A stretch of DNA of 64,000 nt. Source: Gloeopeniophorella convolvens. Its lineage: Eukaryota; Basidiomycota; Agaricomycetes; Russulales. Below the pieces are notes generated by a model. That model did no database searches. It saw only the letters and a program-made list of their open reading frames with translations, and was not told the origin of the DNA. Position 1 is the stretch's first letter, and the number at the start of each line of letters is the position of its first letter. Positions 1 through 10,563 of the stretch are shown here, piece after piece. The DNA lies in contig WTXD01000049.1 in NCBI GenBank assembly GCA_022496205.1, positions 142,159 to 206,158 on the forward strand. Direction: 5' to 3'. The position numbers and the translations under genes were made by a program.

Positions 1-1390
1 CCTGAGAAGATGCGGATGGTGAGCGTGCCTGAGCGGAAGCTGGGCTGGTGGGTGAGCTGAGGGGGCATGGGGGTGGTTGATCGGGAGTGGTTGTGGTTGT
101 GGTTGAGGTGGTGGGCGGGGACGGGAGTGGTAGAGCGAGAAGAGGGAGCGATGTCCCTGTTCAAGTTGTCCTTGTGGACGTTTTCTATCAAATACAGGGA
201 AGGGGCGTCAGAGAGGCTGTTGCTCGCCGTGCGGTGGGCTCAAGGGGCGGGAGGAGGGGTGGATATGCGATGATTATATAGACGCACTCTTTGATGTGCC
301 GATTTTCCACGACATCTTGGCTCTGATCTTATCAGGGACGACCAGGGGCACCCGCTTAGAGCGACTGGTAGCGACCGTCAAAGTCGACGTTTGTCGGATG
401 GCGAGGTTAGCCAAAGGAAGCTGGCGGGTGCTTATCATAAGCTTATGTTCTACCAACTATTAATGACGCCCGACCCGGTCACGGTCACTCTTTGCCATTG
501 GATTCGCTCTCCCACCGAACGATCTACGCAACCAGGCATTGGCCAGAGCAGTCTCCAGTGCGTCATCGCGAGCCCACAATAATACAGTCGGCGAATAAGC
601 ACGGGCAAACACGGAGACGGGCCGCGGTGCTCCGAGGTGACTCTGAGCTCACGGCTTTTCATGCGGAGGGCAGTGAGAGATGCACCGGAATACCGCCCAC
701 GCTATTCCATGTGCTCCCGGATCTCCATCGTCGCTACACAGCGCTACTCCTACCAAGAACAATTCACGGCATGTTTCATCTCCCTCATCAGATCTGTCGC
801 CTCAGAAGCACACCTCAGACAGAGGCTGCCGTTCTTTTTGTCTCCATCAACCGTCCTCGACGCTTTCCGAGTCTTCCCTCAGAACCGCATTTAGCCTCAC
901 GCTGCAAAAATAACCTGCTTCCGGCTGCCACCGTGACCAACTGCATTCAATCTCGCCCCAGGTTCTGCTCGGGTGTCCTTCCATCTGGGCCTCTGTTGCA
1001 CCACTTGTGTTCTTTGTGCGCTTCCAATGCGTTTCATTTGGTGCAAATTTCGCGCTAGCCCCGACAAATTCTCGACTTCTACTCGGCTGGTGGCTTGATG
1101 CACGCAAAAGCTAGTTCGACAGCATATGTTCTAACATCGCAAGGTACATGCACTAACTAAGGTTGACGATCGGCTGCAATACGTGAGATTCTTTTGGGCG
1201 CAGCGACTGCGCTTTAGAGGTCTACTCGGGGTGGCGCTGCACCAGCAGCTGCGGTCTTAGTGTCGCACTCTGTCTGTATGATAGATGGCCATCCGCCTGT
1301 CGTCTGCCATTGCGCCACAGCGCCGCCTATCACACCTGCTATGCTAGAGCCAATGAAGAGTATAGTGATTAATCATACCCACCGTCCGCC
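1..1390. other. No confident gene; possible 3' end of a gene at the left edge
   Basis: The first 57 bases read without a stop on the plus strand and end in PERKLGWWVS followed by TGA. This could be the last codons of a plus-strand gene lying mostly outside the window, but it is too short to assign. From about 60 to 1390 I see only short, low-complexity or overlapping open frames, with no recognisable domain or good splice pattern. Confidence 0.3.
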
Positions 1391-4300
1391 TCACGCAGCC
1401 GCACCAGCTCGCGCCCTACCCCGATCACCACCACCGCCACCACTATTACCGCCCCGCGCCGCGGCGCCGCCCCTCTCGTCTCGCCTCTGCGCGGTCTCGC
1501 GCCGCTGGCGCGCCGCGTTCGCGTTCGTGCGCCCCCGGCCCTGCCCGGGCCGCCGCTGGCGTGGCTCGGGCGGCGGCGACGGCGGGCGCGTGCGCGGGTC
1601 GAGCCGCAGCAACGCGTCGAGCGTGCACCCCAGCCGCAGGCGCATCACCACGCGCTGGCAGTCCGCCCGGAAGCGCGCGACCGTCGGCGGCTTGAGCGAC
1701 CCCGCGAGGTTCTGCGCGCGCGCGCGCGCATCAGCATCCGGGCAGCGTGATGGGGGCCAACGCAGGCACGCACCTTGGCGCGGATGAAGGGATCCGCGAT
1801 GCAGAGCACGTCGGACGCCCAGCGCTCCGGCTGCGCGCTGTCCGACTCGCCCGCGCCGAGCGCGTCGTCCTCGGCCTCCTCGTCGTCGCTCTCCTCCGCG
1901 AGCGGCGCCGCGTCCTCTTCCTCCTCCGCAAACGCCTCGGCCTCGGCCTCGGCCTCAAGCGCACGTGCGGCGCCCCCGCCCGCGTTCCGCACTGCCGCCC
2001 GCGCGCCACCCGCGCGCGCCGCCTCCTCCACCTGTGCGCTCGACCACGCCAGCACACCGCGCTCCGCCTCAGGCAGCGCCGCGACGCGCGCGCGGCCGCG
2101 CTTGCTCGCGAGCGGGTTTCGCCCCGCCGCGCCCGTCTCGCGCAGCGCGTCCGGCGCGTTGCCCGCGCGCAGCGCCGTGAAGAGACCCGGGCGCAGGCTG
2201 TACGCCTCCCGGCGCGTGCACGGCGCCGCGCGCAGGACGACGCCGCCGAGGCGCACGCTCAGCACGTGCTGCGTGTAGTCGTGCTCGAGGCCCCAGTACC
2301 TGCGCGCGCGCCGTGGTCAGCGGGGATTCGTATCATGTGTGGGAGGCGGCGCGCACTGGAACCAGTCTTGCAGGGCTTCGTCGAGCTCGACGGTGCGCGG
2401 CGGCGTCCAGCCGGGCATCGCGCGCCACCGCGCGTCGCACCGCACGCGTTCCTCGGTGCGCGTGCGCACCCAGAAAATGCCGCCCTGGTCGAGGTCGGGC
2501 CCGTCCTGCAGGTTCGGCAGCAGGCCACGCGCCTGCCGCGCATACGCACACGCCGCTCAGCTCAGCGCCACCATGCACACGCGCGCGGCGCACCTGGAAG
2601 AGCCCGATCGTCATCATCGCGAGCGCGTAGCTGCTGAACGTGACCGGCATCCCGCCGCTCACGGAGGGGCTGTTGTACCCCAGCGGGCGCGCCCAGCGCT
2701 TGATCGCGAGCAGCAGCGGGCGCAGCACGGGCTGCAGGTCGCAATAGTGCCGGATGAGGCCCGTGTTGATCGTGCCGAGCTGGTCATTAATGTTCAGGTC
2801 GCACTGGATGCCCGACGCCGGGTCCTTGAACTTCACTGGGGTGCGGGGCCGGGGTCAGCTGAGCGCGCGCGGAGAGAGAGAGGAGTGGGCGGGGCACCTA
2901 TGGGCACGGTCGCTTTCGGGATCTTTTGGAGGATCTTGAAGCCTGCGTGCTGGAGCGCGGCGCTTACCTCGCTGGAGCAGGCATGAGCGCGGCGCGGCCT
3001 GGCTGCAGCGAGCGACGCACTGGATCTTGTACACCCCTAATACCATCAGTTCAGAAAGTAAGATCGGCCGAGCGAGGCGGAGAGCGCACGCGGGAGCGAC
3101 TTGAGGTTCACATCTGGCGCGAAGCCCTCCATCCGATCTGGGTCCTGCGGCGGCACCTCAGCGTCCCATCACAAGCGCGCAAGGAGGAGCGGACGCACAA
3201 TGACGACCAGGTCGAGGTCGCTCGTCTGCGCGTCGACGCCGTACTGCGTGCTCCCGAACGCCTCGACGCGGTACTTGGGCCCGAACGTGACCTGGATGGC
3301 GTTGGCTACCTTTGCGATCGTCTTGCGGCGCAGCTCGTGCACCATCTGCCCGGGGACGCCGGTCTGCGGCGTGCAGGGCGCCCGGTCAGCGTTGTCCCGG
3401 CGGCTCGAGGGGTGCGCGAAAGACACCCACGTGGTACATCCGCCTCAAGTCGTCCCGCATGCGCGGGTCCGGGGCGTATGCCCGTCGCTCGAGGCGCAGC
3501 CCGCCCAGCGGGCTGCGTATGCTCAGATGGGCGAGCGACGGCGACGGCGAGCGGCTGCGCCGCCGCTGCTCGGCGAAGACGTCCGGCTTGTAGTGCGGGC
3601 CGAAGATCGCGTACAGCGGGTGTGTGTTGGCCAGGAGCGACGCGCACGAGTCTGCGAGCACGTGGAGGTAGCGCAGCGTGCTCCGGTGCACGGTAAAGGC
3701 GTGGTTCTGGCCAACGTATCATGTCACCGGGTGAGTGGGGAGCATTCAATTGAGCGGGACGGCGCACGTGTGTGATGGCGGATGGGTCGGGGACGATGAG
3801 CTGGTGGCGGGACCACGGCGCGCTGTGCTCGCTGAAGGCCCTCAGCTCGGTCGCGAACCGCCCGTCGATGACGTTTGGGTGGCTGATGCGGAGGATGGGC
3901 CAGCCTTCGCTGCCGTTCGGGGATGCGGCATGCAGCTTCTTCGACGTGATCCACCTTGAGCATCGGCAGTTAGCCGTTGAGGTCGCACACAGCTTGACAT
4001 CACCTACTTGAAGAACCGCAGCAGCACGGGCGAAAAGTCGCTCTCGGGGTACGAGACCGGGTACAGCGCGTACGAGACGTCGAGGAGCAGGGGCTGCGTC
4101 TGTCCGTCGACGTCGTAGGGCATCCAGACGGTCGTCGTGTAGTGCGTGCTGGCCTTTGCATGCTCGGAGGACAGGACAGCCGTGCGGTCCGTCTCCGTCA
4201 ACGTAGCGACGTGTTCCTCCTAGCAAGTCAGTCCCGGTGAGCGACCACACCCCGAACCAGACAGGGACCAAGCCAAACCTGGAAAAACCTGATCAGCATG

Positions 4301-5147
4301 AGGCACAGCGTCCTCGGGCTGATCTCCACGACGCCCCAGGACCGCATCCACACGTAAATCAGACTCGTCAGCTGGCGCAGGTGCGGGTTCCGCCGGCTGT
4401 ACAAGTACAACAGGTTCTGCGTGTGGCGGGTCGCCGGGTTTGGCAGGGACAGGGCGAAGCGCTCCGGCGTGGCCGCGTCGAGCACGGCGGGGTAGACGAT
4501 TTCCCGCTTCGGGGAGCGCTTGTAGCGCGGCCAGCGGAACGCGCCGCCGTCGTCGGCGGCACGGGGTGGCGGGTCGCTGCTGCCCGGACGCGACGTGGAG
4601 ACGCCGTCGCGCCGCTGCGCATCGGTAGATTGTATGGTGCCGTCGAAGCCGTGGTCCTGCAGGTGAGCAGCCAGGCGGCTGACGGGGGTGAGCCTGGGGG
4701 CCCGTGTTGTCAGACGTCGGGCTGGCGCACCTCGGGTCGTACACGTCGGACAGACGGCTGCGGTCAGTGCTAGGAGGGAGCCCGTCTGGATGGTCCTTGT
4801 CCTGCAGGGTGGTCGTGCGGAGAGCATAAAGTTAGCTGGTTTGAGCTCTGTACTTCCCGATAGACCTACGCACGACGATCATCAACTCCAGCGGAGCAAT
4901 GTCCAGGTCCTCAGCATAACTGGCCATGCTGACGTCTTCCAAATCGACTCGGGTCGGTCCAGCGCAGGACGCGACGACCTCGCGAAGCCGGTCACGAAGT
5001 GCGCCGCGTGCCTGCAACGTCTCCGGAGTGGGCGCAATAGCCTGCAGTGCGTGTCTCAGATTGGTCAACCTAGCCAGCCGTAGGGCGCCGGCTCACATGA
5101 AGTAAGGACTGGGCATCATAGAATATCTGGGGGTGATACTTGGTCAT
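1391..5147 (-). CDS. Tandem-domain terminal nucleotidyltransferase (Cid1/TUTase/non-canonical poly(A) polymerase family)
   Basis: Predicted to add nucleotides to RNA 3' ends. The start ATG at 5145-5147 opens MTKYHPQIFYDAQ, then a 40-base intron leads to the first nucleotidyltransferase-like module. At 4874-4924 the usual GS...DLD signature reads ASYAEDL...APLELMIV, so both catalytic aspartates appear lost. It is followed by a central helical domain (about 4230-4500), a PAP-associated part (SDFSPVLLRFFK) and an IVPDP segment near 3780. A 61-base intron joins this in frame to a second module. That one has an intact GSTQYGVDAQTSDLDLVV (3211-3255), the third carboxylate in CDLNIN (near 2800), the helical domain and DPFIRAK, ending in a basic, glycine-rich tail. 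I estimate about 15 introns and 900-1000 residues. The layout recalls animal TUT4/TUT7, which also pair a dead and a live module. Whether it is uridylyl- or adenylyltransferase cannot be told. The single-gene model rests on splice phase and could be two fused predictions. Confidence 0.8.
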
Positions 5148-5853
5148 CGCGGACGGGGGAGGCAGCTTTGCGGTGGGTGTTGGCAGGACGTGAGGCGTGG
5201 ATGCCAGACTGCGCGCTAGTGTTGCGAACAGCCTCCGCGCACCGTGCATCTACTGGTGCTACGGCAAGCAGCTACGCTGCGGGAAGTTACGAGACGGAAA
5301 CGATATCCAGGTCGACCAGAAGGGTATCCTTCACGACTCTCTCGTATGGTGAAGCGGGTTGGAACAGGGAGTAAGTAGTAAGTCCTCCGCGCTCAGTGTC
5401 GTCGGACAACTTGACAGTGCGCGCTAAGGCAAACCCTAACCATACTCTAGGGCAACACACGACTCGTGTCTTCACGCCTTTCTCAAAGCTTGACATGGAT
5501 TTTTCTGGGAGACGCCCCAGGCACGAATGGCGAGCTCCTGCTGTGGACACCGGAAGCACAGAACTGGCCTGTAGCATTGTATAGGACGAAAATCAAAAGG
5601 GGGTTCCTTTTCAGGCTCGTTGGTGGGCCGACTGGACAGACCGCCTTGTAGAGCCGCATACCAATTGCTGCGCCCAGTGTCGCCTCGTACTGTGGGCCAG
5701 GTCGAGAGAACACATGGCACGGCCAGGCGAGTTGTATACTTGCATTCAGGGAAATATGTATATTCGTGAATGCCAGATGTCTTGGGGCCGGTGCGTCCAA
5801 GGAACACGCAAGCGGGGAGATGTCATGAAGTATTAGCACACGCGCGGCAGTTG
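5148..5853. other. Intergenic stretch, no gene recognised
   Basis: Several open frames of 60-118 codons overlap on both strands here, but none shows a domain, a convincing start or a coherent exon chain. The stretch lies between the 5' end of the nucleotidyltransferase gene and the 3' end of RPP1. Confidence 0.4.
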
Positions 5854-7169
5854 TCAGCTCTTGTCTTTGTTCTTCCCCTTCTTTCTCTTCCGTCCACCCT
5901 CCCCCGTAGGACCAGCGTCCGCCGCATCAGGACCGTTGTCGCGCGCGCGCCTTTTTTGGCCAGCTTGGGCCGTGCCAGATGGCTCTGAGGCATGCGCTGT
6001 CCCATCGGACGGCGCAGGCCCGTGCGACTGCTCCTTGGGCGGTTCTGCTGGCGCAGGTAGCGGCGCACCCTCAGGCCCGGCTGGTCCAGCCTCCGGAGCG
6101 CCAGGTATGACCACCCTCGGCTCTGAGAAAACGGCTCGGTACGTCTTGCGCGTCTCTGCGCGGCGGCGTGAGCGTCGTGGAGAAGGAGCGAGATGGGGCA
6201 TACACACGGGCACGCAGGACGAGCGACTTGGGCGTGGTGGCGGCTGCATCGTGCGCGAGGTTCTGCGCGAGGCCGAGGAACGTGATCCTCGACACCAGGT
6301 CAGCCCATCGCCGCGCGTAAAGCCAAGCCGGGGGGCGCTCACAGATTCCCGATATCCTTCGGCGCGCGCAGGTCGCCCGCCTCTGCCGCCCCGCTCGTCA
6401 CGACGAGCCCCTTGCCCTTCGTCACGCGCACGACCTCGCGCGCGGCTGCCCACCAGTTGCGCTTCGCCGCGCTATCGAGCGCAGCGGCGTACGGCACCTC
6501 AAAGACGGCGCCGTTGCGCAGCGCGGCGCGCACCATGGTGTGCTTCATGCGGAACGGGAGGCGCGGGACGTCGAGCGGCACCGCGATGATGTGCGCGGAG
6601 AGCGGGGACGGCTGGGTGTGCGTGAGGCATGCGAGGGCGAAGCTCGCTTCTGTTGTGGGCGCGAGCGCGAGGATGTCGTACGGCGCGAAGAGGCCCGCCT
6701 GCGCGTTTGTCTGGGGGGCCCCGGATGGGCGGTTAGCGGGGCGATGGGTCGCGGTCAGTCGGGGAGGTCAAGGCGCACGAGTCCGAAGCCTTTCTCGCTG
6801 TCCTCGTCGAGGGTGATCGTGAGGCGCTTGATGTATACGATCCCCGGCCGCTGCTTCAGCTGGCGCAGCAGCGGATCGAGGGTGTTGACGAAGCTCTTGG
6901 GCTCGACCTTTGACCTGACGGTCTGGTTAAGCGCGAGGACAGAGTATCCAACTGGTCCGCTGTTCAGTAAGCACAGCAGGCAGAGGCCGGGGCGACGGAC
7001 GGTGCACTAGGAGGTCGATGCGCGCCTCGATCGCGGCGACCTGTGCTGGGGTGAACAGGGCAGCGGGCGGGGCTTGTGCCTGCTTCCCCTTCCCCTTGTT
7101 CGATTGGGCTTGGATCTGGCCTGCGCTGCCGCTGGGAGCTGGGATGGGAATATTCAAGTCGAAGTACAT
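5854..7169 (-). CDS. RPP1: Ribonuclease P/MRP protein subunit Rpp1 (p30)
   Basis: Rpp1/p30 is a TIM-barrel-like protein subunit of RNase P and RNase MRP, acting in the nucleus on pre-tRNA 5' ends and pre-rRNA. The chosen ATG (7167-7169) gives MYFDLNIPIP, matching the MxxDLN start typical of the family; in-frame upstream sequence is not needed. Further family landmarks are the block LDVPRLPFRMKHTMVRAAL at about 6510-6575, then FEVPYAAAL, and the GKGLVVTSGA strand near 6390. An intron ending near 6295 follows DIGNL and joins ITFLGLAQNLAHDAA. The C-terminus is a Pro/Ala-rich linker ending in a lysine-rich tail (GGRKRKKGKNKDKS), probably for RNA binding or nuclear import. It is divergent from the SNARE gene, with only about 210 bases between the two starts. 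Confidence 0.9.
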
Positions 7170-7381
7170 GGCCAGTAACCGTTTAGCATCCCCGCACAGG
7201 ACAACGCAGTCTGCAGATTGAACGCGTCCTTTGTCACTCGGCCCGCATTTCGCTTCTGGCTGTGACGCTGGGGGCGTGACAGTGCGTGACATTTCGTGTT
7301 CCTGGACGACGACCGTGACCACTGCCACTGTTCTGCCCGACCGAGCTTCCTGTTATCGACACGACTACCACCCAGGCTATA
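7170..7381. promoter_or_regulatory. Shared bidirectional promoter region of RPP1 and the Syn8-type SNARE
   Basis: Only 212 bases separate the two divergent start codons, so both promoters must lie in or overlap this stretch. No clear TATA box was seen, which suits two housekeeping genes. Confidence 0.55.
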
Positions 7382-8223
7382 ATGTCACTGGCAAAGCTCA
7401 CCTCGCTGTCCACGGAGACCCTCTCGCTGCTGCTGGAGCGCCAGAGGCTGCAGTCTCTGTCCCCCTCGGGCACCGCTGGCGGTATGAACAACGCACTCCA
7501 CCTCCCGCAGATCACGCGCAACCTCTCGCAGCTGCGCGAGGGGGTCCTGGCGCTCGAGGCCACCAACGAGCACGTCGAGGCGGTTGCGCTCTTACGCAAC
7601 CAGCACGAACGGATGCGCGGCATGGTCGGGACGGACGCGGTGATCGAGCCTCTCCCGGAGCCGGCCGGGAAGGACGAGGATGAAGAGGAAGAGGAGGAGC
7701 GGGCGCGGTCATGGACGCCTCCAGGCGCGGAGAAGCACAAGACGTCGTGGCCGGGCGACGACGACCACGTCTTTACGCCTTACACTGACGACCCCGAGGC
7801 GGGGAGAGACCCCGCCTTCCTGTTGCAGGAGCAACGGCGTATGATGGATCGTGCGTACAGTGCTCGTCTGACGGACCATCTCCTACTGATATCTGATGTG
7901 CGGCAGACCAAGACGTACACCTGGACACGCTGTCTCGCTCGATCACCCGGCAGCGCGACATCTCATTGCAGATCAACAACGAGCTGGAAGTGCACACGGG
8001 GTTGCTGGAGGAGCTGGACACCGATCTCGACCATACAGGGAACCGCTTGACGCGCGCGCGCGGTCAGCTCGGACGTGTCGCTAAAGGCGCCAAGGAGCAT
8101 GGTGAGTGCAGGCTGGCTGATCATTGCCGACGTAAAGGGCTAATGCGGTGGGCAGGATCAACTGTGACAATAGCGCTGCTGATCTTGGTGCTGTTGATCT
8201 TGATTATAATATTCAAGACATGA
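7382..8223 (+). CDS. Syntaxin-8-like Qc-SNARE (Syn8 type)
   Basis: A tail-anchored t-SNARE for endosomal/vacuolar membrane fusion. Exon 1 encodes MSLAKLTSLSTETLSLLLERQRL, an N-terminal helical region, an acidic Glu-rich stretch (EDEEEEEEE) and the start of the SNARE motif, LLQEQRRMMD. A short intron (about 7851-7911) restores the frame into HQDVHLDTLSRSITRQRDIS and NNELEVHTGLLEELDTDLD. The last part of the motif is ARGQLGRVAKGAKEHG. A second intron (about 8101-8155) leads to a final exon encoding STVTIALLILVLLILIIIFKT, a single C-terminal membrane anchor with almost nothing on the far side. The central-layer glutamine lies in the second exon (probably LQINNELE), as in Qc SNAREs. About 230 residues, normal for Syn8/Stx8. 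The exact ortholog (Syn8 or Tlg1-like) is inferred from overall resemblance. Confidence 0.88.
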
Positions 8224-8820
8224 TATACCCGATACACGCTTTGTCCTGCTGCAGTGCGCCTGCTCTCTCCCTGCTTGATCTCGTACACGCTACTCTCTGT
8301 ATGGTGTTCATCGGACCGTGTAGTATACATAGTATACCTTAATTTATGCCATGACGGCACGATTTTCGTCAGGACGATAGTGAAGTGGGGTTTACAGACG
8401 CCCATAAAGTTGGATAAGCATTTGGACGGGGGCAGGCCAAGAGAGGATGCTTACATGGTGGAGATGACTGCGTGGGAAGAGATGGGTAATGTTGGTCAGA
8501 GAGATTATGTCACGAGGGTGTAGCGAGGTGCAGTGAATTATTGAATGTCCTGTGAAGACGGAGGGAAAGAGTCTGGCGTGTCTGTTGCCTCCTCGTCCAA
8601 TAAAGACCATGCCCTGTCGGCCAAAGCGCGCCCCTGTGCTCCCCGTCCTCGTCGGCCCGATTTGGCCTCCTGGTATTATCTCAACGTATAAATGTCTCCC
8701 CGCTGGTTCCAGAGGTTCTTCTCAACAACGGTACCTCTCCTCCTCCTCCTCGCCGTCCTCTTCCACTCTTATACCACCCAGAAACAACAATCAGCGCCCG
8801 TCTACACTCCTAAATCCATC
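8224..8820. other. Intergenic region with the aldo/keto reductase promoter
   Basis: No gene seen. A TATA-like box, CGTATAAATG, sits at about 8685-8694, roughly 130 bases before the chosen reductase start. A pyrimidine-rich leader follows, common upstream of fungal start codons. Confidence 0.5.
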
Positions 8821-10402
8821 ATGTCCAGCAAGACAGCGAAACTCGGCGGCACCGCTGCAAACGTGACGGTCGGAAAGATTGGCGTGAGTCTCCCCGCCAG
8901 CATCCTTTCACTCGCGCCCTCTGACATTTCATCATGTAGCACGGTCTCATGATGATGACGTGCGTGGGTTCTCGCGTTTGCGGTGCTTCCCAATTGACCC
9001 TTGCTTCGCAGTTGGCGCGACCCGCAGATCTCTGATGAGGAAGCGTTCGCATCACTCAAGGCAGGAATGGACAGCCTACCCCCGGGCACCAAGATGTTCC
9101 TCAACAGCGGTCAGTATACACCCTCGGTGTCCATATCAGCGTCTCACACGTAGGACAGGCGAGTTTTACGGCCTCAACCCACCAAGCGCCAACCTCGACC
9201 TCCTCGCGCGCTTCTTTGAGCGCTATCCCGACTACGCAGACAAGGCCTTCCTCTCCGTCAAGGTGCGTGCGCGTCGCGCTGCTTCCATACGCCCGCGCAA
9301 GCCCTGACCCAATCCCCCACAGTGCGGCATGTCGTTCAACCCCTACGGTGACCTGTGAGCCCATCGTCCGCGCTGCCATCTACGTATGCGCGGCACAGCT
9401 GACGCCGCGATCACAGCGAGGCGGCGCTCGAGCGCAAGGTCAACTACATCCTCTCCAAGCTGCGCGGGACGAAGAAGCTCGACCTCTTCGAGCCCGCGCG
9501 CGTCATCCACGGCGTGCCCGTCGAGCAGAGCACGCGCATCATGGCCAAGTTCATCGCGCGCGGCAAGTTCGATCATATCGGCCTGTCCGAGGTCCGCGCG
9601 GACACCGTGCGCCAGGCGCACCGGGTGAGCACCCGTCCTGCGTTTGCGTGCCCGGGACCGGTGGGCTCAACGTTCCCCAGGGACACCCGATTGCCGCGGT
9701 GGAGATCGAGGTCAGCCCGTGGAGCTACACGCAGGAGACCAAAGACGGTGTGTACCGAGCGGCATTGTTGCTGTGCATTTCTGACTGGGGCTTATAGTCA
9801 TCTCAACATGCGAGGAGCTCGGGATTGCCGTCATTGCCTACTCGTACGTCGTGTCAGCCTCCTGCTTACACATGTCTCATGGTCGCCCTGTAGACCCCTG
9901 GGGCACGGATTCTTGACTGGGAAGTGGAAATCCTACAAAGATCTTGAACGTCCGTGCTTTTGCTGCCTCTGTGCTGCCGTTGCGCTGACATATTCACAGC
10001 GGACAACATGCTCCGTCAGTTCAGCCGCTTCCAGAGAGACGTGAGCCCCTACATCTACCGTTACCACGCCGCGCGCTGACATCGTGCCAGAACTTCAACC
10101 ACAATCTCGCCCTCGTCTCCGCACTCGAGGCGATCGCGGCCAAAAAGGGCATCACGACGGCCCAGCTCTCCATCGCATGGGTCGCCTCGCTCGGGCCCAA
10201 AGTCGTACCCATCCCCGGCAGCTCGTGCGTCCCACCACACCGCGTTGCAACTTGACCAGATTGACTGACGTGTGACGGGGACAGGAATGCCAAGCGGACA
10301 ATCGAGAACTGCGCCGCGGGCACCATCGAGCTCACCGAGCAGGACCTCGCGGATATCAAGCACGCCATGGCGGCCAATACCGTGCGCGGCACCCGATACT
10401 GA
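8821..10402 (+). CDS. Aldo/keto reductase, pyridoxal reductase (AKR8)-like
   Basis: NADPH-dependent (alpha/beta)8-barrel oxidoreductase; closest in feel to fungal pyridoxal reductase Plr1, which reduces pyridoxal to pyridoxine in the cytosol. Exons read [59 protein letters not shown] (active-site Tyr region), [17 protein letters not shown] (active-site Lys region), [40 protein letters not shown], the cofactor-binding [20 protein letters not shown] and a C-terminus ending in VRGTRY. The usual catalytic His position reads EPARVIHG, as in AKR8 members rather than the classic YQPH. There are about ten small introns. The ATG at 8821 is chosen over one at 8692: the extra segment (hydrophobic, FFSTTVPLLLLL) begins inside the TATA-like box and is better read as leader. 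Confidence 0.88.
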
Positions 10403-10563
10403 GGGTTCAGATTACGCCAGAGGACGTTATATGTATAGTATGACAATAATAGATAGCCGGTAGCCTAGCACCCAGCAAGAATGACACACTGCGGTGTTGG
10501 AGCAAAATGATGTCTGACAGCAATATGTAGTCCAGTGCGGCAGCCTCTTAGGGACACTAAGAC

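Noticed and set aside
1747..2637. Plus-strand open frame of 296 codons rich in Arg, Ala and Pro
   Set aside because: It is the complement of the nucleotidyltransferase exons in very GC-rich DNA; composition is extreme and no domain is visible.
5396..5651. Plus-strand frames including an AVDTGST phrase that recalls aspartic proteases
   Set aside because: No flanking hydrophobic strands, no second active-site motif and no coherent exons; a chance match.
8692..8820. Hydrophobic N-terminal extension (MSPRWFQRFFSTTVPLLLLL) for the aldo/keto reductase
   Set aside because: Its ATG overlaps a TATA-like box and the family is cytosolic without a signal anchor; the ATG at 8821 fits better.
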